DNA of 64,000 bases from DASQYE01 sp036389675 (GCA_036389675.1 DASVWI010000032.1:1-64000); one strand, 5' to 3'. Shown: positions 25,048 through 34,075, numbered from the stretch's first letter. A program made the numbers and translations. The notes: generated by a model from the letters alone, not told the origin.

Positions 25048-26559
25048 ATGAAATCGAATATGGTCAAAAGCTTATCTCTTTCGAGCTACACGCGTCGTTC
25101 CTCAATCAGTTTTATCTTCCTTCTGGCGCTCCTGCTCTCTTTGGCCCAGACACTCTGGGCTCAGCAGAGTCCTTCGGAAACGCCGCAGCCGACACCCACG
25201 CCCGCGCCTGTCACATACCCGCCGCAATTGATGGACGAGATGAGGCAGCTGCAACAGGCCGCGCTTCAGAGCGATTACGCTTACAGGCAGGTGGCCCATC
25301 TGAGCAATAACATTGGCCCACGCCTCAGCGGCTCGGCGCAGGCGCAGAAGGCCGTCGAGTACGTGGCTGAAGAGATGCGGCGTCTTGGACTCGAAGTCAA
25401 GCTTGAGAAGTTGATGGTTCCGCACTGGGTGCGCGGCGAGGAGCGCGCGGCGCTCATAGGCTATCCGGGGCAGGCTCCCGGTAGCGAGCAGAAGATTGTG
25501 CTGACGACGCTGGGCGGCAGCGTCGCCACGCCTCCGGCGGGTCTCACGGCGGAGGTCGTCGTCGTCAACGATTTCGCGGAGCTGGAGGCGCTGGGCCGCA
25601 GCAGGGTGGCGGGCAGGATCGTACTTTTCAACGTGCGTTTCGATAAGCAGATGGCCGCGCAGGGTTTCGGCGCTCAGGCTTACGTTCAGGCCATAGATTA
25701 TCGCAGCAAGGGGCCGAGCGCCGCCGCGCGTCTGGGCGCGGTCGCCTCTCTCATACGCTCCATCGGCGGCGCTGACTATCGCCTGCCGCATACGGGGCAG
25801 ACTCGCTACGCCGAGGATGCGCCGCGCATTCCTGCCGCAGCGGTCGCGGCTGAAGACGCTGACCTGATGGCCTATCTGGCGGGTCAGGGGCGCGTGCGTA
25901 TGCGTCTGGTGCTTACGCCGCAACAACTGCCAGACGCCGTCAGCTACAACGTCATCGCAGACCTGAAGGGCAGCCTGTACCCCGAACAGGTCGTCATCGT
26001 CTCGGGCCATCTTGATTCGTGGGATTTGGGGACGGGCGCGATTGACGACGCCGCCGGTGTCGCCATCGCCATGCAGACCGCCCAGCTCGTCAAGCAGCTA
26101 AGGCTCAGGCCCGCGCGCACTATCCGCGTTATCGCGTGGATGAACGAAGAGAACGGGACGGTCGGCGGCAAGACCTACGCGAAAGATTATGCGGCGGAGA
26201 TGTCCAACCATTTCGCCGCCATCGAGAGCGATATGGGCGCAGGGCATCCCATCGGCTTCAACGTCAAAGCCAGGCCGGAGGCTCTGCCGCTGCTCGCGCC
26301 CGTCTCAACCGTGCTTCAAAGCTCCGGGGCAGGGCTCGTGCAATCGGTCGCGGCGGCGGGAACAGATATAGAGCCGCTGGCCGCCGCGGGCGTCCCGACC
26401 TTCGCCCCGTGGCAGGACTCGCGTACCTATTTCAACTATCATCACACAGCCGCCGACACGCTCGACAAGGTAGTGCCGCGCGAGCTGGCCGAGAACGCTG
26501 CGGTAATGGCGGTGCTGGCCTACGCGCTGGCGAATCTGCCTCAACCTCTACCCAGATAA
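25048..26559 (+). CDS. Secreted M28 metallopeptidase, carboxypeptidase Q-like
   Basis: I start it at the ATG at 25048 (503 residues), because the longer frame would add 60 atypical residues partly encoded by the repeat at 24820. A signal peptide (about 10-35, ending LWAQQ) is followed by the peptidase with a protease-associated insert (about 145-245). Zinc ligands are the His in SGHLDSWD, the Asp in GAIDDAAG, the Glu pair in WMNEENGT, the Asp in IESDMGAG and the late YHHTAADT. The SGHLDSWD...RLRPARTIRVI pattern resembles mammalian plasma glutamate carboxypeptidase (CPQ). Probably a periplasmic or secreted dipeptidase. Confidence 0.87.
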   Translation: MKSNMVKSLSLSSYTRRSSISFIFLLALLLSLAQTLWAQQSPSETPQPTPTPAPVTYPPQLMDEMRQLQQAALQSDYAYRQVAHLSNNIGPRLSGSAQAQKAVEYVAEEMRRLGLEVKLEKLMVPHWVRGEERAALIGYPGQAPGSEQKIVLTTLGGSVATPPAGLTAEVVVVNDFAELEALGRSRVAGRIVLFNVRFDKQMAAQGFGAQAYVQAIDYRSKGPSAAARLGAVASLIRSIGGADYRLPHTGQTRYAEDAPRIPAAAVAAEDADLMAYLAGQGRVRMRLVLTPQQLPDAVSYNVIADLKGSLYPEQVVIVSGHLDSWDLGTGAIDDAAGVAIAMQTAQLVKQLRLRPARTIRVIAWMNEENGTVGGKTYAKDYAAEMSNHFAAIESDMGAGHPIGFNVKARPEALPLLAPVSTVLQSSGAGLVQSVAAAGTDIEPLAAAGVPTFAPWQDSRTYFNYHHTAADTLDKVVPRELAENAAVMAVLAYALANLPQPLPR

Positions 26560-26613
26560 AGCGGAACATGAAAAGACGGCTTCCAGCGCCCGCAGCATCG
26601 GCTGAAGAAAGCT

Positions 26614-28632
26614 TCAATGGCGGCTCGTGCGTGTGCCGAGGCTGAGGCGCTCGCGCATCCTTTGCTGCCACTTGCTTCTGGGCCGGTCGTCTGATTCCAG
26701 CTTGTCCGCGATATCCCTGAGCGGCTCGCCCCCGATCTGCCGCATCTTCAGATAGAGCAGCGCGCTCATAATGGAGATTAAAGGGATGATGAAGATGTTG
26801 AGCAATGCGACGAGGCGCGTGTAAAGCTTCGGGAGCATGGCATTCTTGTCCTTGATGCCCCCAATCGCATAGTGCGTGGCGATGGTCGCGATGATCGCCG
26901 GAATCAGCACCTGCAAGCAGATGACGATGATGACCGTCAGCCTTGAGCGTCGCATCAACTCGCGCGCGCGCTTGAGCGCCTCTTTCTTCTCCAATCCTTC
27001 GAGCAGCACGACGGGCGCATAGAGCGCGTAACGGATGATCATCACGATGCCGGGTACGACGAGCGGAATGAATCCGACGAGCATGCGAAGGCTGAGACGA
27101 ATGCTGGTAGAGAGAAATGGCCGTCGCCTCTTCTTGAGCGCCGCGAAGGTATCGCGAACCCGCACGGGTCTGAGCGGCGCGATGATTAACTGCATGGCGA
27201 TGAGCACCGTCATACCTGTGATAAACGAGTGCGCCAGAAAGTTGACGATGATCGAGAGAAGGCCCAGCATAACCGAGACGGAGATCAGCACGGGGGTCGG
27301 AGCCAGTTGCCGCACGTTCATGAAGTCGCTGAGCAGCATCAACGCCGCTAAAATGATGAGGGGCACATGGGCCAACACGGAGATTTGCAGAAAGACCGGG
27401 AAATACTCGCTGTAGAGGGCGAAGGAACGTCGCAGCAGCGAGCCTATGCCGTCGGTGTGGCCGCGAAGCGCGCTGGCGAAGGCTCCAGCGTTAGCGGGCC
27501 TCTCACTTGGGTCTTTCGCCATCGCGGAGCTGACCAGCAGCGCTACCCTTTTCGGAATCTTCGCATTCCGCTCTCTGAGCGGCGGGGGCGGCTCCTCCTT
27601 ATGCAGACGCATCACGGTCGTGAGGTTTCCGCTGAAGGGCGGCTCGCCCGCGAGCATCTGGAAGGCTATCACCCCCAGAGAGTAGATGTCCGAGCGCGCG
27701 TCCAATCGCTCGCCGCGACACTGCTCGGGCGACATATAGAGCGGCGTGCCGAGGATTGAACCGATGCGCGTCAGGCTGCTCACCGAAGCCGTGCTCACGG
27801 CGACAGACTCCGGGCTCGTCTCGCGCTCCATCCTTAGAGTATTGTCCTCGCCGCTTTGATTCACGGACGGCTGCAGCTGCGTGGGGGCTTCCGCCGCCGA
27901 AGGCTCGTGCCCCTGATGGTCTGGCGGCGTGCCGGCCTTCTCGAAGATACGCGTCTGCGCTTCTCCCTTTGCTTCGGCTGAATCAATGAGCGTCGCATTC
28001 TCGGATAGCGCGGACGAGCCCGCCATGTGTGCCCTTGAATGGATGGCGGTTGATACTGTTTGCGCCTGCGCGCGCTCTCCTGATAATGCGCCCGAGCCCG
28101 CCGAAGAGGTCTCTTCGGCCAGTTTGGCGACGCCGAAATCCAGCACCTTGATCGTGTAGCCGCCGCGCCTGTTCGGCTCAAGCCAGATATTGTCAGGCTT
28201 CAGATCACGATGCACGATGCCCTGTTGATGTGCCTCGTCAATGGCGGAGCAGACCTGCTCAAGAATGTCCACGACCCAGTCGAGCGGCAGGCGCGTCTCT
28301 TCGGCCAGCACGTCCGAGAGCGCGCAGCCGTCCAGATATTCCATGACGAGATAGGCGACGCGCTCGCGCCCATGCTCGGCAAAGCCGAAGTCCGTCACAT
28401 CCACTACGTTCGGATGGCGCAGGCGACCGGCGGCCCGCGCCTCGCGCTTGAAACGCTCGACGAACTCGTCGTTTCGCATAAACTCCGGCGCGATGATCTT
28501 CAGGGCCACGGGGCGCTCCGTGCCGAGGTGTGTCGAAAGATAGACCGCGCCCATGCCGCCCTTGCCGAGCAGCTTTTCGATGCGGTACTTATTATCCAGC
28601 ACTTCGCCTAGATAACGCTCAAGTCCCTTCAT
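26614..28632 (-). CDS. Membrane Ser/Thr protein kinase with large activation-loop insertion
   Basis: From the ATG at 28632 the protein is 672 residues. The kinase domain (about 16-390) is of the bacterial PknB type: Gly loop GKGGMGAV (23-30), catalytic Lys45 (VALKII), HRDLKPDN (141-148), DFG (165-167) and GTPLYMSPEQ (295-304). Between DFG and the GTPLY motif there are about 128 residues instead of the usual 20-25, mostly Ser/Ala/Glu-rich. The C-terminal about 270 residues contain several membrane helices (for example FPVFLQISVLAHVPLIILAA) like DUF-type multi-pass domains, ending in a basic cytoplasmic tail. The insertion may be a regulatory, self-phosphorylated segment. It stands alone. Confidence 0.9.
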   Translation of the reverse strand: MKGLERYLGEVLDNKYRIEKLLGKGGMGAVYLSTHLGTERPVALKIIAPEFMRNDEFVERFKREARAAGRLRHPNVVDVTDFGFAEHGRERVAYLVMEYLDGCALSDVLAEETRLPLDWVVDILEQVCSAIDEAHQQGIVHRDLKPDNIWLEPNRRGGYTIKVLDFGVAKLAEETSSAGSGALSGERAQAQTVSTAIHSRAHMAGSSALSENATLIDSAEAKGEAQTRIFEKAGTPPDHQGHEPSAAEAPTQLQPSVNQSGEDNTLRMERETSPESVAVSTASVSSLTRIGSILGTPLYMSPEQCRGERLDARSDIYSLGVIAFQMLAGEPPFSGNLTTVMRLHKEEPPPPLRERNAKIPKRVALLVSSAMAKDPSERPANAGAFASALRGHTDGIGSLLRRSFALYSEYFPVFLQISVLAHVPLIILAALMLLSDFMNVRQLAPTPVLISVSVMLGLLSIIVNFLAHSFITGMTVLIAMQLIIAPLRPVRVRDTFAALKKRRRPFLSTSIRLSLRMLVGFIPLVVPGIVMIIRYALYAPVVLLEGLEKKEALKRARELMRRSRLTVIIVICLQVLIPAIIATIATHYAIGGIKDKNAMLPKLYTRLVALLNIFIIPLISIMSALLYLKMRQIGGEPLRDIADKLESDDRPRSKWQQRMRERLSLGTRTSRH

Positions 28633-28753
28633 GGTTGCTGTATCGTAGTGAACCCCCTTCGATGTGGCAAGCGGGAAAGCAAAAGGGTCGGGCCGTAGAG
28701 ACCTGCCGGACGCGCGCATGCGCTCTCAGTTTGCCGGCCCGCGGAGCTTTCGA

Positions 28754-28782
28754 TTGACATCTATCGCGGACGAGCATAACGT
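28754..28782 (+). promoter_or_regulatory. Sigma-70-type promoter of M20 peptidase gene
   Basis: TTGACA (28754-28759) and TAACGT (28777-28782) are exactly 17 bases apart; a start near 28790 gives a leader of about 40 bases before the ATG at 28830. The M20-birA-coaX run may all be read from here. Confidence 0.65.
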
Positions 28783-28829
28783 TACCCGCGCCCTTCCCCG
28801 CAAGCAATTTCGTCGGACGAGAGACGTGG

Positions 28830-30293
28830 ATGAAGAAAATACTTCTATTGCTGATCGTATGCCTCGTTGTGCTGGCTTCGGTCTTGCTCGTCAAGACCTT
28901 TCGCTTCGCCTCAAGGCAGGTACAGGTCGAGCCCGCTCCCGCCCTCTCGGTTGAGAAGGAAGCCGTGGCCGCGCGGTTGGCCCAGGCGCTGCGCTTTCAG
29001 ACCGTATCCTACGGGGATGCTACGAAGTTTCGCGGCGAAGAGTTTCTGGCCTTCCATAAATTCCTTGAGCAGAGCTTTCCCCGTGCCCACTCCGCGCTCA
29101 CCCGAGAGGTAATCGGAGATTACAGCCTGCTCTACACCTGGAAGGGCTTGGAAGATACGGGTGGGCCTATCCTGCTCATGTCGCATCAGGACGTTGTGCC
29201 CGTCGAGGCGGGAACGGAAGGCAGTTGGCAGCATCCCCCGTTTGAAGGCCGCATACAGGACGGATACGTCTGGGGACGCGGCGCGCTCGACGACAAGGTC
29301 GGCGTGATGGGAATACTAGAAGCCGTCGAGCTTCTATTGGCCGAAGGATTCCGACCGAAGCGAACCATTTATCTGGCCTTCGGGCACGATGAGGAGCTTG
29401 GCGGCGGAAATGGCGCGGGCAAGATCAGTGCACTGCTACAGAGCCGCGGCGTCCGCCCCGATTATATTCTTGACGAAGGCAGCGCTATCACGGACGGAAT
29501 CCTGCCGGGCGTGTCCAGCCCCGTCGCGCTCATAGGCATCGCGGAGAAGGGCCTGCTGAGCGTCGAGTTGAGCGTCGAGACGGAGGGCGGGCATTCCTCC
29601 ACACCTCCGCCGCACACGGCTGTCGGAATCCTGAGCCGCGCCATCAACAGGCTTGAGGAGAACCAGATGCCCGGCGGGCTCAAAGGAGTCGTCGGGCAGA
29701 TGTTCCAGCATGTCGGCCCGGAGATGTCTTTCGGTAAAAGGCTGGTCTTCGCTAACCTCTGGCTCTTTCGACCGCTGGTCGAGCGCCAGCTCGCCGCGCA
29801 GCCCCCGACCAATGCCGCGACGCGCACGACCACCGCCGCGACCATCATCGAGGGAGGCGTCAAGGAGAACGTGCTGCCCTCGAAAGCCAGAGCCGTCGTC
29901 AACTTTCGCATCCTCCCGGGCGATAGCATCCAGAGCGTTCTGGATCACGTCACCCGGACGATCAACGACCCGCTGGTCAAAGTCGCAAGGTACGGCGCGA
30001 ACGCCAATGAGCCGTCCGCCGTCTCGGATACGGAATCAAACGGCTATCAGGCTTTACAGCGAACTATCCGCCAGACGTTTCAGGGCACAGTCGTCGCGCC
30101 CTCGCAGGTCATCGGGGCGACCGACGCCAGACACTACGCGGCGCTCAGCAATAGCATTTACAGGTTCGTTCCCATGATCGTGCGCTCCGAAGATTTGAAG
30201 AGGATTCACGGCACGGACGAAAGAATCGCTGTGGAGAACTACGCGCAGTGCGTCCGCTTCTATCATCAGCTAATCTTAAATTCCGCGCAGTAG
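28830..30293 (+). CDS. M20 family metallopeptidase (PM20D1-like)
   Basis: The 487 residues start with an N-terminal membrane anchor or uncleaved signal (about 3-22). The M20 core has the zinc motifs in order: MSHQDVVPV, WGRGALDDKV, GHDEELGGGNGAG with the catalytic Glu pair, and ILDEGSAI; a dimerisation domain (about 235-355) is inserted as usual. The closest well-known relative is vertebrate PM20D1, an N-acyl amino acid hydrolase/synthase, and bacterial homologues are called Gly-X carboxypeptidase-like. The active site should face the periplasm. It is followed directly by a GTT-rich microsatellite and birA. Confidence 0.87.
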   Translation: MKKILLLLIVCLVVLASVLLVKTFRFASRQVQVEPAPALSVEKEAVAARLAQALRFQTVSYGDATKFRGEEFLAFHKFLEQSFPRAHSALTREVIGDYSLLYTWKGLEDTGGPILLMSHQDVVPVEAGTEGSWQHPPFEGRIQDGYVWGRGALDDKVGVMGILEAVELLLAEGFRPKRTIYLAFGHDEELGGGNGAGKISALLQSRGVRPDYILDEGSAITDGILPGVSSPVALIGIAEKGLLSVELSVETEGGHSSTPPPHTAVGILSRAINRLEENQMPGGLKGVVGQMFQHVGPEMSFGKRLVFANLWLFRPLVERQLAAQPPTNAATRTTTAATIIEGGVKENVLPSKARAVVNFRILPGDSIQSVLDHVTRTINDPLVKVARYGANANEPSAVSDTESNGYQALQRTIRQTFQGTVVAPSQVIGATDARHYAALSNSIYRFVPMIVRSEDLKRIHGTDERIAVENYAQCVRFYHQLILNSAQ

Positions 30294-30322
30294 TTGTTGT
30301 TGTGGTGTTGTTGTTGTTGTCG
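30294..30322 (+). repeat. GTT trinucleotide microsatellite
   Basis: The bases immediately after the M20 stop are an imperfect run of TTG/TGT triplets, interrupted by GTGG. It covers most of the 36-base gap before birA. It would read Leu-Trp-Cys-Cys if translated, so birA is taken to start after it. Confidence 0.7.
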
Positions 30323-30329
30323 TGTGAGC

Positions 30330-31094
30330 ATGAGCCAGCGCTTTCGCCCCCTTATTCTTCGCTTTCCCACGCTCGCCTCGACCAATACGGAGGCGGCGCG
30401 ACAGGCCCGGTCGGGTGCGCCCGAAGGCTTATGCATAGTGGCGCGCGAGCAGACTGCCGGACGCGGCAGGCAGGAGCGCGTCTGGATTTCGCCGGCGGGC
30501 GCGGGCCTCTATTGCAGCATCCTGCTGCGCCCGCGTCTGGACTTGAGCGCCTGGCCGCTCCTGACGCTCGCAGCTTCCCTCGCCGTTCATGACGCGCTGC
30601 TCGAAGCGTGCGCGCTTCGCACAGACATTAAATGGCCCAACGACATCTACGGGCGGGAGCGCAAACTCTGCGGCATTCTGGCCGAGACGGTTGAGACAGA
30701 GGGCACGCGCGCCTGCGTCGTCGGCATCGGCATCAACCTGAGCGACCGTGCGTTCCCGGCGGAACTGCGAGAGGCGGCGACCTCCGTTGAAGCCTTGACC
30801 GGAAGCGTAGCGGACGCCGAAACTCTGCTCGAAGCATTACTACGCGCGCTCGCCAACCGCTACGAAACGCTTCAGGGCACGGATGGCAGCGCCCGCACGC
30901 TCAGGGCCTGGACGGCGCGCTCGTCCTACGCCGAAGGCAGGCGAGTGCGCGTCTCGCTCCCCGGTGAATCTTTCGAAGGCACGACACGCGGGCTTGAACC
31001 CGACGGCGCTTTGCGTGTAGAAACAGACGGACAAATCAGAATCATTCGCGCCGGAGATATCACAACTTTAAGAAGGATGAAGGATGAAGGATGA
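30330..31094 (+). CDS. birA: Biotin--[acetyl-CoA-carboxylase] ligase BirA
   Basis: From the ATG at 30330 the product is 254 residues: the ligase and C-terminal SH3-like domains without the DNA-binding N-terminus of E. coli BirA, so it is not a repressor. The active-site loop TAGRGRQER, the segment KWPNDI with the catalytic Lys, and GIGINL are intact. It attaches biotin to the acetyl-CoA carboxylase carrier protein. The last codons and the TGA stop (ATG AAG GAT GAA GGA TGA) lie inside a tandem AAGGATG repeat, so the C-terminus RMKDEG is repeat-encoded. It is probably co-transcribed with coaX. Confidence 0.92.
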   Translation: MSQRFRPLILRFPTLASTNTEAARQARSGAPEGLCIVAREQTAGRGRQERVWISPAGAGLYCSILLRPRLDLSAWPLLTLAASLAVHDALLEACALRTDIKWPNDIYGRERKLCGILAETVETEGTRACVVGIGINLSDRAFPAELREAATSVEALTGSVADAETLLEALLRALANRYETLQGTDGSARTLRAWTARSSYAEGRRVRVSLPGESFEGTTRGLEPDGALRVETDGQIRIIRAGDITTLRRMKDEG

Positions 31095-31174
31095 AGGATG
31101 AAAAGGGTCGAATGGTTAATTCACTTAAACAGTGATTCAAACATTTCATCCTTCCGCCTTCCGCCTTCATCCTT
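31072..31174. repeat. Heptamer-type inverted repeat (AAGGATG class) at birA/coaX junction
   Basis: The left arm has three tandem AAGGATG units and overlaps the birA 3' end; the right arm (31146-31174) is CATCCTT, CCGCCTT, CCGCCTT, CATCCTT. The arms pair imperfectly across about 55 bases. It lies between two genes on the same strand. Confidence 0.7.
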
Positions 31175-31180
31175 ACTTTT

Positions 31181-31963
31181 ATGCTGCTAGTCATTGATGT
31201 GGGGAATACGAACACTTCGCTTGGCGTTTACGACGGCGACAAGCTGGTCGCGGACTGGCGCTTGACGACCGCGAGGGCGCGCACAGTGGACGAGTACGGC
31301 GTTCACGCTCGCAACCTGTTTGCGCTGGCCGGGATAGATTTCAAGGCGATCACGGCGGTCGCCGTCGCTTCGGTCGTGCCGCCGCTCAACTACACTTTGA
31401 AGCGCATGGCCGAGGTCTACTTCGACCGCACCCCGCTCTTTATTGATCACACGGTCGAGACCGGCGTGCCGATTCTCTACCAGCCGCCTTCGGATGTCGG
31501 CGCTGATCGCATAGTGGATGCGGTGGCTGCCATTCATAAGTACGGCGCGCCTTGCATCGTCGTTGATTTCGGGACGGCGACGACCTTCGATGCCATCAAC
31601 GAGCGCGGCGAGTATCTCGGCGGCGTCATCACGCCGGGCATCACCATCTCGTCCGACGCCCTCTTTGCGCGCACCGCCCGCCTCCCGCGCGTAGAGATCA
31701 AGCGGCCCGTCTCCGTCATCGGCACTTCCACCATAGGCTCTATGCAATCCGGCCTCTACTACGGCTACGCCGGGCTCGTTGACGGAATCCTGCGTAGAAT
31801 GATCGAAGAGCTTGGCGGCTCGCCCCGCGTCATCGCCACGGGCGGTCTCGCGCCGCTGATCGCCACCGGCTCTGAGCTGATCGAAATCATCGACGACACC
31901 ATCACACTCGAAGGCTTACGCCTCATCTATGAGCGCTCAAAGGCAGTGACCAGTGACGAGTGA
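31181..31963 (+). CDS. coaX: Type III pantothenate kinase CoaX
   Basis: CoaX phosphorylates pantothenate in the first step of coenzyme A synthesis. The 260-residue protein has the ASKHA-fold motifs: LLVIDVGNTNTSLGVYDG at the start, the pantothenate-site segment PSDVGADRIVDAVAA, VVDFGTATTFDAI and the GGVITPGI loop. birA-coaX is a common gene pair in bacteria. The C-terminus AVTSDE and the stop are encoded by a GTGACNA-class repeat; coaX proteins elsewhere end shortly after the helix containing RLIYERS. Confidence 0.95.
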   Translation: MLLVIDVGNTNTSLGVYDGDKLVADWRLTTARARTVDEYGVHARNLFALAGIDFKAITAVAVASVVPPLNYTLKRMAEVYFDRTPLFIDHTVETGVPILYQPPSDVGADRIVDAVAAIHKYGAPCIVVDFGTATTFDAINERGEYLGGVITPGITISSDALFARTARLPRVEIKRPVSVIGTSTIGSMQSGLYYGYAGLVDGILRRMIEELGGSPRVIATGGLAPLIATGSELIEIIDDTITLEGLRLIYERSKAVTSDE

Positions 31964-32036
31964 CAAGGACAAGTTAAAGACAGCTTCGCTCCTCTCACTT
32001 GTCCCTGTTTTTGGTTTTGCTTATCACTCGTCACTG
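31944..32036. repeat. Heptamer-type inverted repeat (GTGACNA class) after coaX
   Basis: The left arm holds AGTGACC, AGTGACG, AGTGACA units and covers the coaX stop; the right arm ends with ATCACTC, GTCACTG. An inner pair, ACAAGGACAAG with CTTGTCC, also matches. It separates coaX from the next gene on the same strand. Confidence 0.7.
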
Positions 32037-32043
32037 TCTTCTT

Positions 32044-32784
32044 ATGAACTACTTTAATTACTTTACGGAGATCGAAGACACTTTCGTTCGTCGGCGCGGC
32101 AAGCATTTGCTGCTCGGCACGATGGACTGGGCGCTGATGGCGACGTGGAAAGAGATGGGCGTGCCGCTGCACGTGGTCTTGAACGGCATCGAGCACGCGT
32201 TCGATTCCTACGAGGCGAAGCCGCGCAAGCGCAGCGTTAAGACCTTGATGTATTGTCAGGAAGAGGTCGAGGCTCAGTATGCCGAATGGCTCGAATCACA
32301 GCTCGGCGCGCAGGGCGGCGAGGAGGAGAACGGCGAGCAGGCGGAAAGCTCGGACTACGTCGAAGAGGAGCATCTGCCTTTTCCGCGCGCCACGATTCTT
32401 GACCACATGGCGCAGGCACGCTCGGCTCTCGCGCAAATTTGCGAGGAGCGAAAGCGTAACCTCGATGATGCGATGTGCGACGCGCTCCGGCGAGTCGTCG
32501 CGCGGCTCACGGAGCTGGAGAAGGATTTCGCGAGGGCCGCGCGCCCCCGTGCCGATAAGCTTGAGGAATCGCTGACGAGTCTGGAAAAGATGCTGGACGC
32601 GGCGCTCTGTGCATCAGTCTCGTCGGCGGAGATGGCGGCGGCGCGCGCCGAGACCGAAGCGCAGCTCGAACCCTATCGCAGCCGCATGGAGCAGGCCACC
32701 TACGAACAGACCTTCGACAACCTTCTGCTCAAACGCCTGCGCGATCAATACAATATTCCGCGTTTGAGTTTATTCTATCTCTAA
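32044..32784 (+). CDS. Conserved-looking hypothetical helical protein
   Basis: I do not recognise a named family. Starting at the ATG at 32044, the 246 residues split into an N-terminal conserved-looking domain (about 1-75, MNYFNYFTEIEDTFVRRRGK and DWALMATWKEMGVPLHVVL, with many aromatic residues), an acidic linker (about 85-115), and a long helical, probably coiled-coil C-terminal part. No signal peptide or membrane helix is visible, so it should be cytoplasmic. The gene ends 9 bp before the RlmD-type methyltransferase, so the two are probably translated from one message. The opening FVRRRGKHLLL pattern might contact nucleic acid, but that is a guess. Confidence 0.75.
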   Translation: MNYFNYFTEIEDTFVRRRGKHLLLGTMDWALMATWKEMGVPLHVVLNGIEHAFDSYEAKPRKRSVKTLMYCQEEVEAQYAEWLESQLGAQGGEEENGEQAESSDYVEEEHLPFPRATILDHMAQARSALAQICEERKRNLDDAMCDALRRVVARLTELEKDFARAARPRADKLEESLTSLEKMLDAALCASVSSAEMAAARAETEAQLEPYRSRMEQATYEQTFDNLLLKRLRDQYNIPRLSLFYL

Positions 32785-32793
32785 GGCTTGCGG

Positions 32794-34038
32794 ATGAAGA
32801 GACGAAGGCACACGAAGGGGGCGGATCAATCGAGTTCAATGCTCACGAAGGCGGAGGGCACAAGCATTGAAGTCTTGATCGAGCGCATCCTGCCGGGCGG
32901 CGCAGGATTGGCCCACGCCGACGGGAGAACCATCTTCGTCGGCCTGGCCGCGCCCGGCGACCGCTTGCGCGTGCAGATCAATCAGACGAGGGGCAAAGCC
33001 GCGTTCGCTTCGATTCTGGAAGTGATCGAGCCTTCGCCCGAGCGCATAGAGCCGCCATGTCCCTACTTCGGACGCTGCGGCGGCTGCGACTTTCAGCAGT
33101 TGAACTACGAGGCCCAGCTCGCCGCCAAAGTCTCAATCCTGCGCGACTGCCTGCGCCGCATCGCACGCCTTGAGCCCCCGGCTGATATCCCCATCAAAGC
33201 CTCTCCGATTGAGTGGCATTACCGCTCGCGCGCGCAGTGGCAATTCGACCGGGAGCGCAAACGCCTGGGCTATTTCGAGCGCGGCTCTCATCGCGTCTGT
33301 GATGTCTCGGAATGTCCTGTCCTCGTGCGGCCCTTGCAGGAGGCATTGGCCCAACTGCGCGCGCAGGCCCTTGCAGGCACGCTGCCCGAAGCGGCGGAGT
33401 TTCAATCGGTCGCCGGAGACGAAGGCGCATCGCTCTCGCCGCCCCCTGGCCCAAACCCCACGCGCGAGGTGACGCGCAACATAGGCGGCGAGCGCTATCG
33501 CTTCAGCGCCGACGGCTTCTTTCAGATCAATCAGGAGCTGCTCCCCTCTCTGGTTGAAGCGGCCCTCGGCGATGCGCGCGGCGAGCGCGCCATAGACCTC
33601 TACTGCGGCGTCGGCCTTTTCACACTGCCGCTGGCGCGCCGCTTCAACCATGTCGTCGGCGTCGAGGCGAACGAATCGGCCATACGCTATGCGCGGAGCA
33701 ATCTGAAAGAAGCGCAGCTCTCCAACGCCGCCTTCGAGGTCGCAAAGGTCTCCGACTGGTTAAGAGACTCTCACCACCGCGGCGCACCCATCGACCTTAT
33801 CCTTTTAGACCCGCCACGCTCCGGCGCAGAAGAAGACGGCATCCGCAGCATAATCGCCCTCCATCCACGACGAATCTCTTACGTCTCCTGCGACCCGGCA
33901 ACCCTCGCTCGCGACCTCAAAGACCTGACCGCCGCCGGATACCGGCTTGACTCCGTCGCCGCATTTGATATGTTCCCTCAGACTCATCATGTGGAAACGG
34001 TCGCCCACCTCTCACATAGCGAGTCAGCACAAGCCTGA
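32794..34038 (+). CDS. rlmD: RlmD/TrmA-family RNA (uracil-5-)-methyltransferase
   Basis: From the ATG at 32794 the protein is 414 residues. It has an N-terminal TRAM RNA-binding domain (about 22-85), an iron-sulfur site in CPYFGRCGGCDFQQL with a fourth Cys further on (SECPVLV), and the SAM-dependent methyltransferase domain with IDLYCGVGLFTLPLA and the LLDPPRSGAEED segment. The catalytic nucleophile Cys and its partner are in YVSCDPATLARDL. Family members methylate U1939 or U747 of 23S rRNA (RlmD, RlmC) or U54 of tRNA (TrmA); RlmD is the best guess because TRAM and the Fe-S site are both present. Exact target unsure. Confidence 0.88.
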   Translation: MKRRRHTKGADQSSSMLTKAEGTSIEVLIERILPGGAGLAHADGRTIFVGLAAPGDRLRVQINQTRGKAAFASILEVIEPSPERIEPPCPYFGRCGGCDFQQLNYEAQLAAKVSILRDCLRRIARLEPPADIPIKASPIEWHYRSRAQWQFDRERKRLGYFERGSHRVCDVSECPVLVRPLQEALAQLRAQALAGTLPEAAEFQSVAGDEGASLSPPPGPNPTREVTRNIGGERYRFSADGFFQINQELLPSLVEAALGDARGERAIDLYCGVGLFTLPLARRFNHVVGVEANESAIRYARSNLKEAQLSNAAFEVAKVSDWLRDSHHRGAPIDLILLDPPRSGAEEDGIRSIIALHPRRISYVSCDPATLARDLKDLTAAGYRLDSVAAFDMFPQTHHVETVAHLSHSESAQA

Positions 34039-34075
34039 GCGTAAGGGCCGTAAGCGGTCCTGGACAACTGGGATT

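Noticed and set aside
28633..28719. 29-residue extension of the Ser/Thr kinase
   Set aside because: It lacks a ribosome binding site and would put odd sequence before the standard kinase start; the ATG at 28632 fits.
33947..34075. N-terminal extension of the PilZ protein overlapping the methyltransferase
   Set aside because: The extra 43 residues overlap the end of another gene in a different frame and do not look like any domain; the ATG at 34076 starts at the usual PilZ position.
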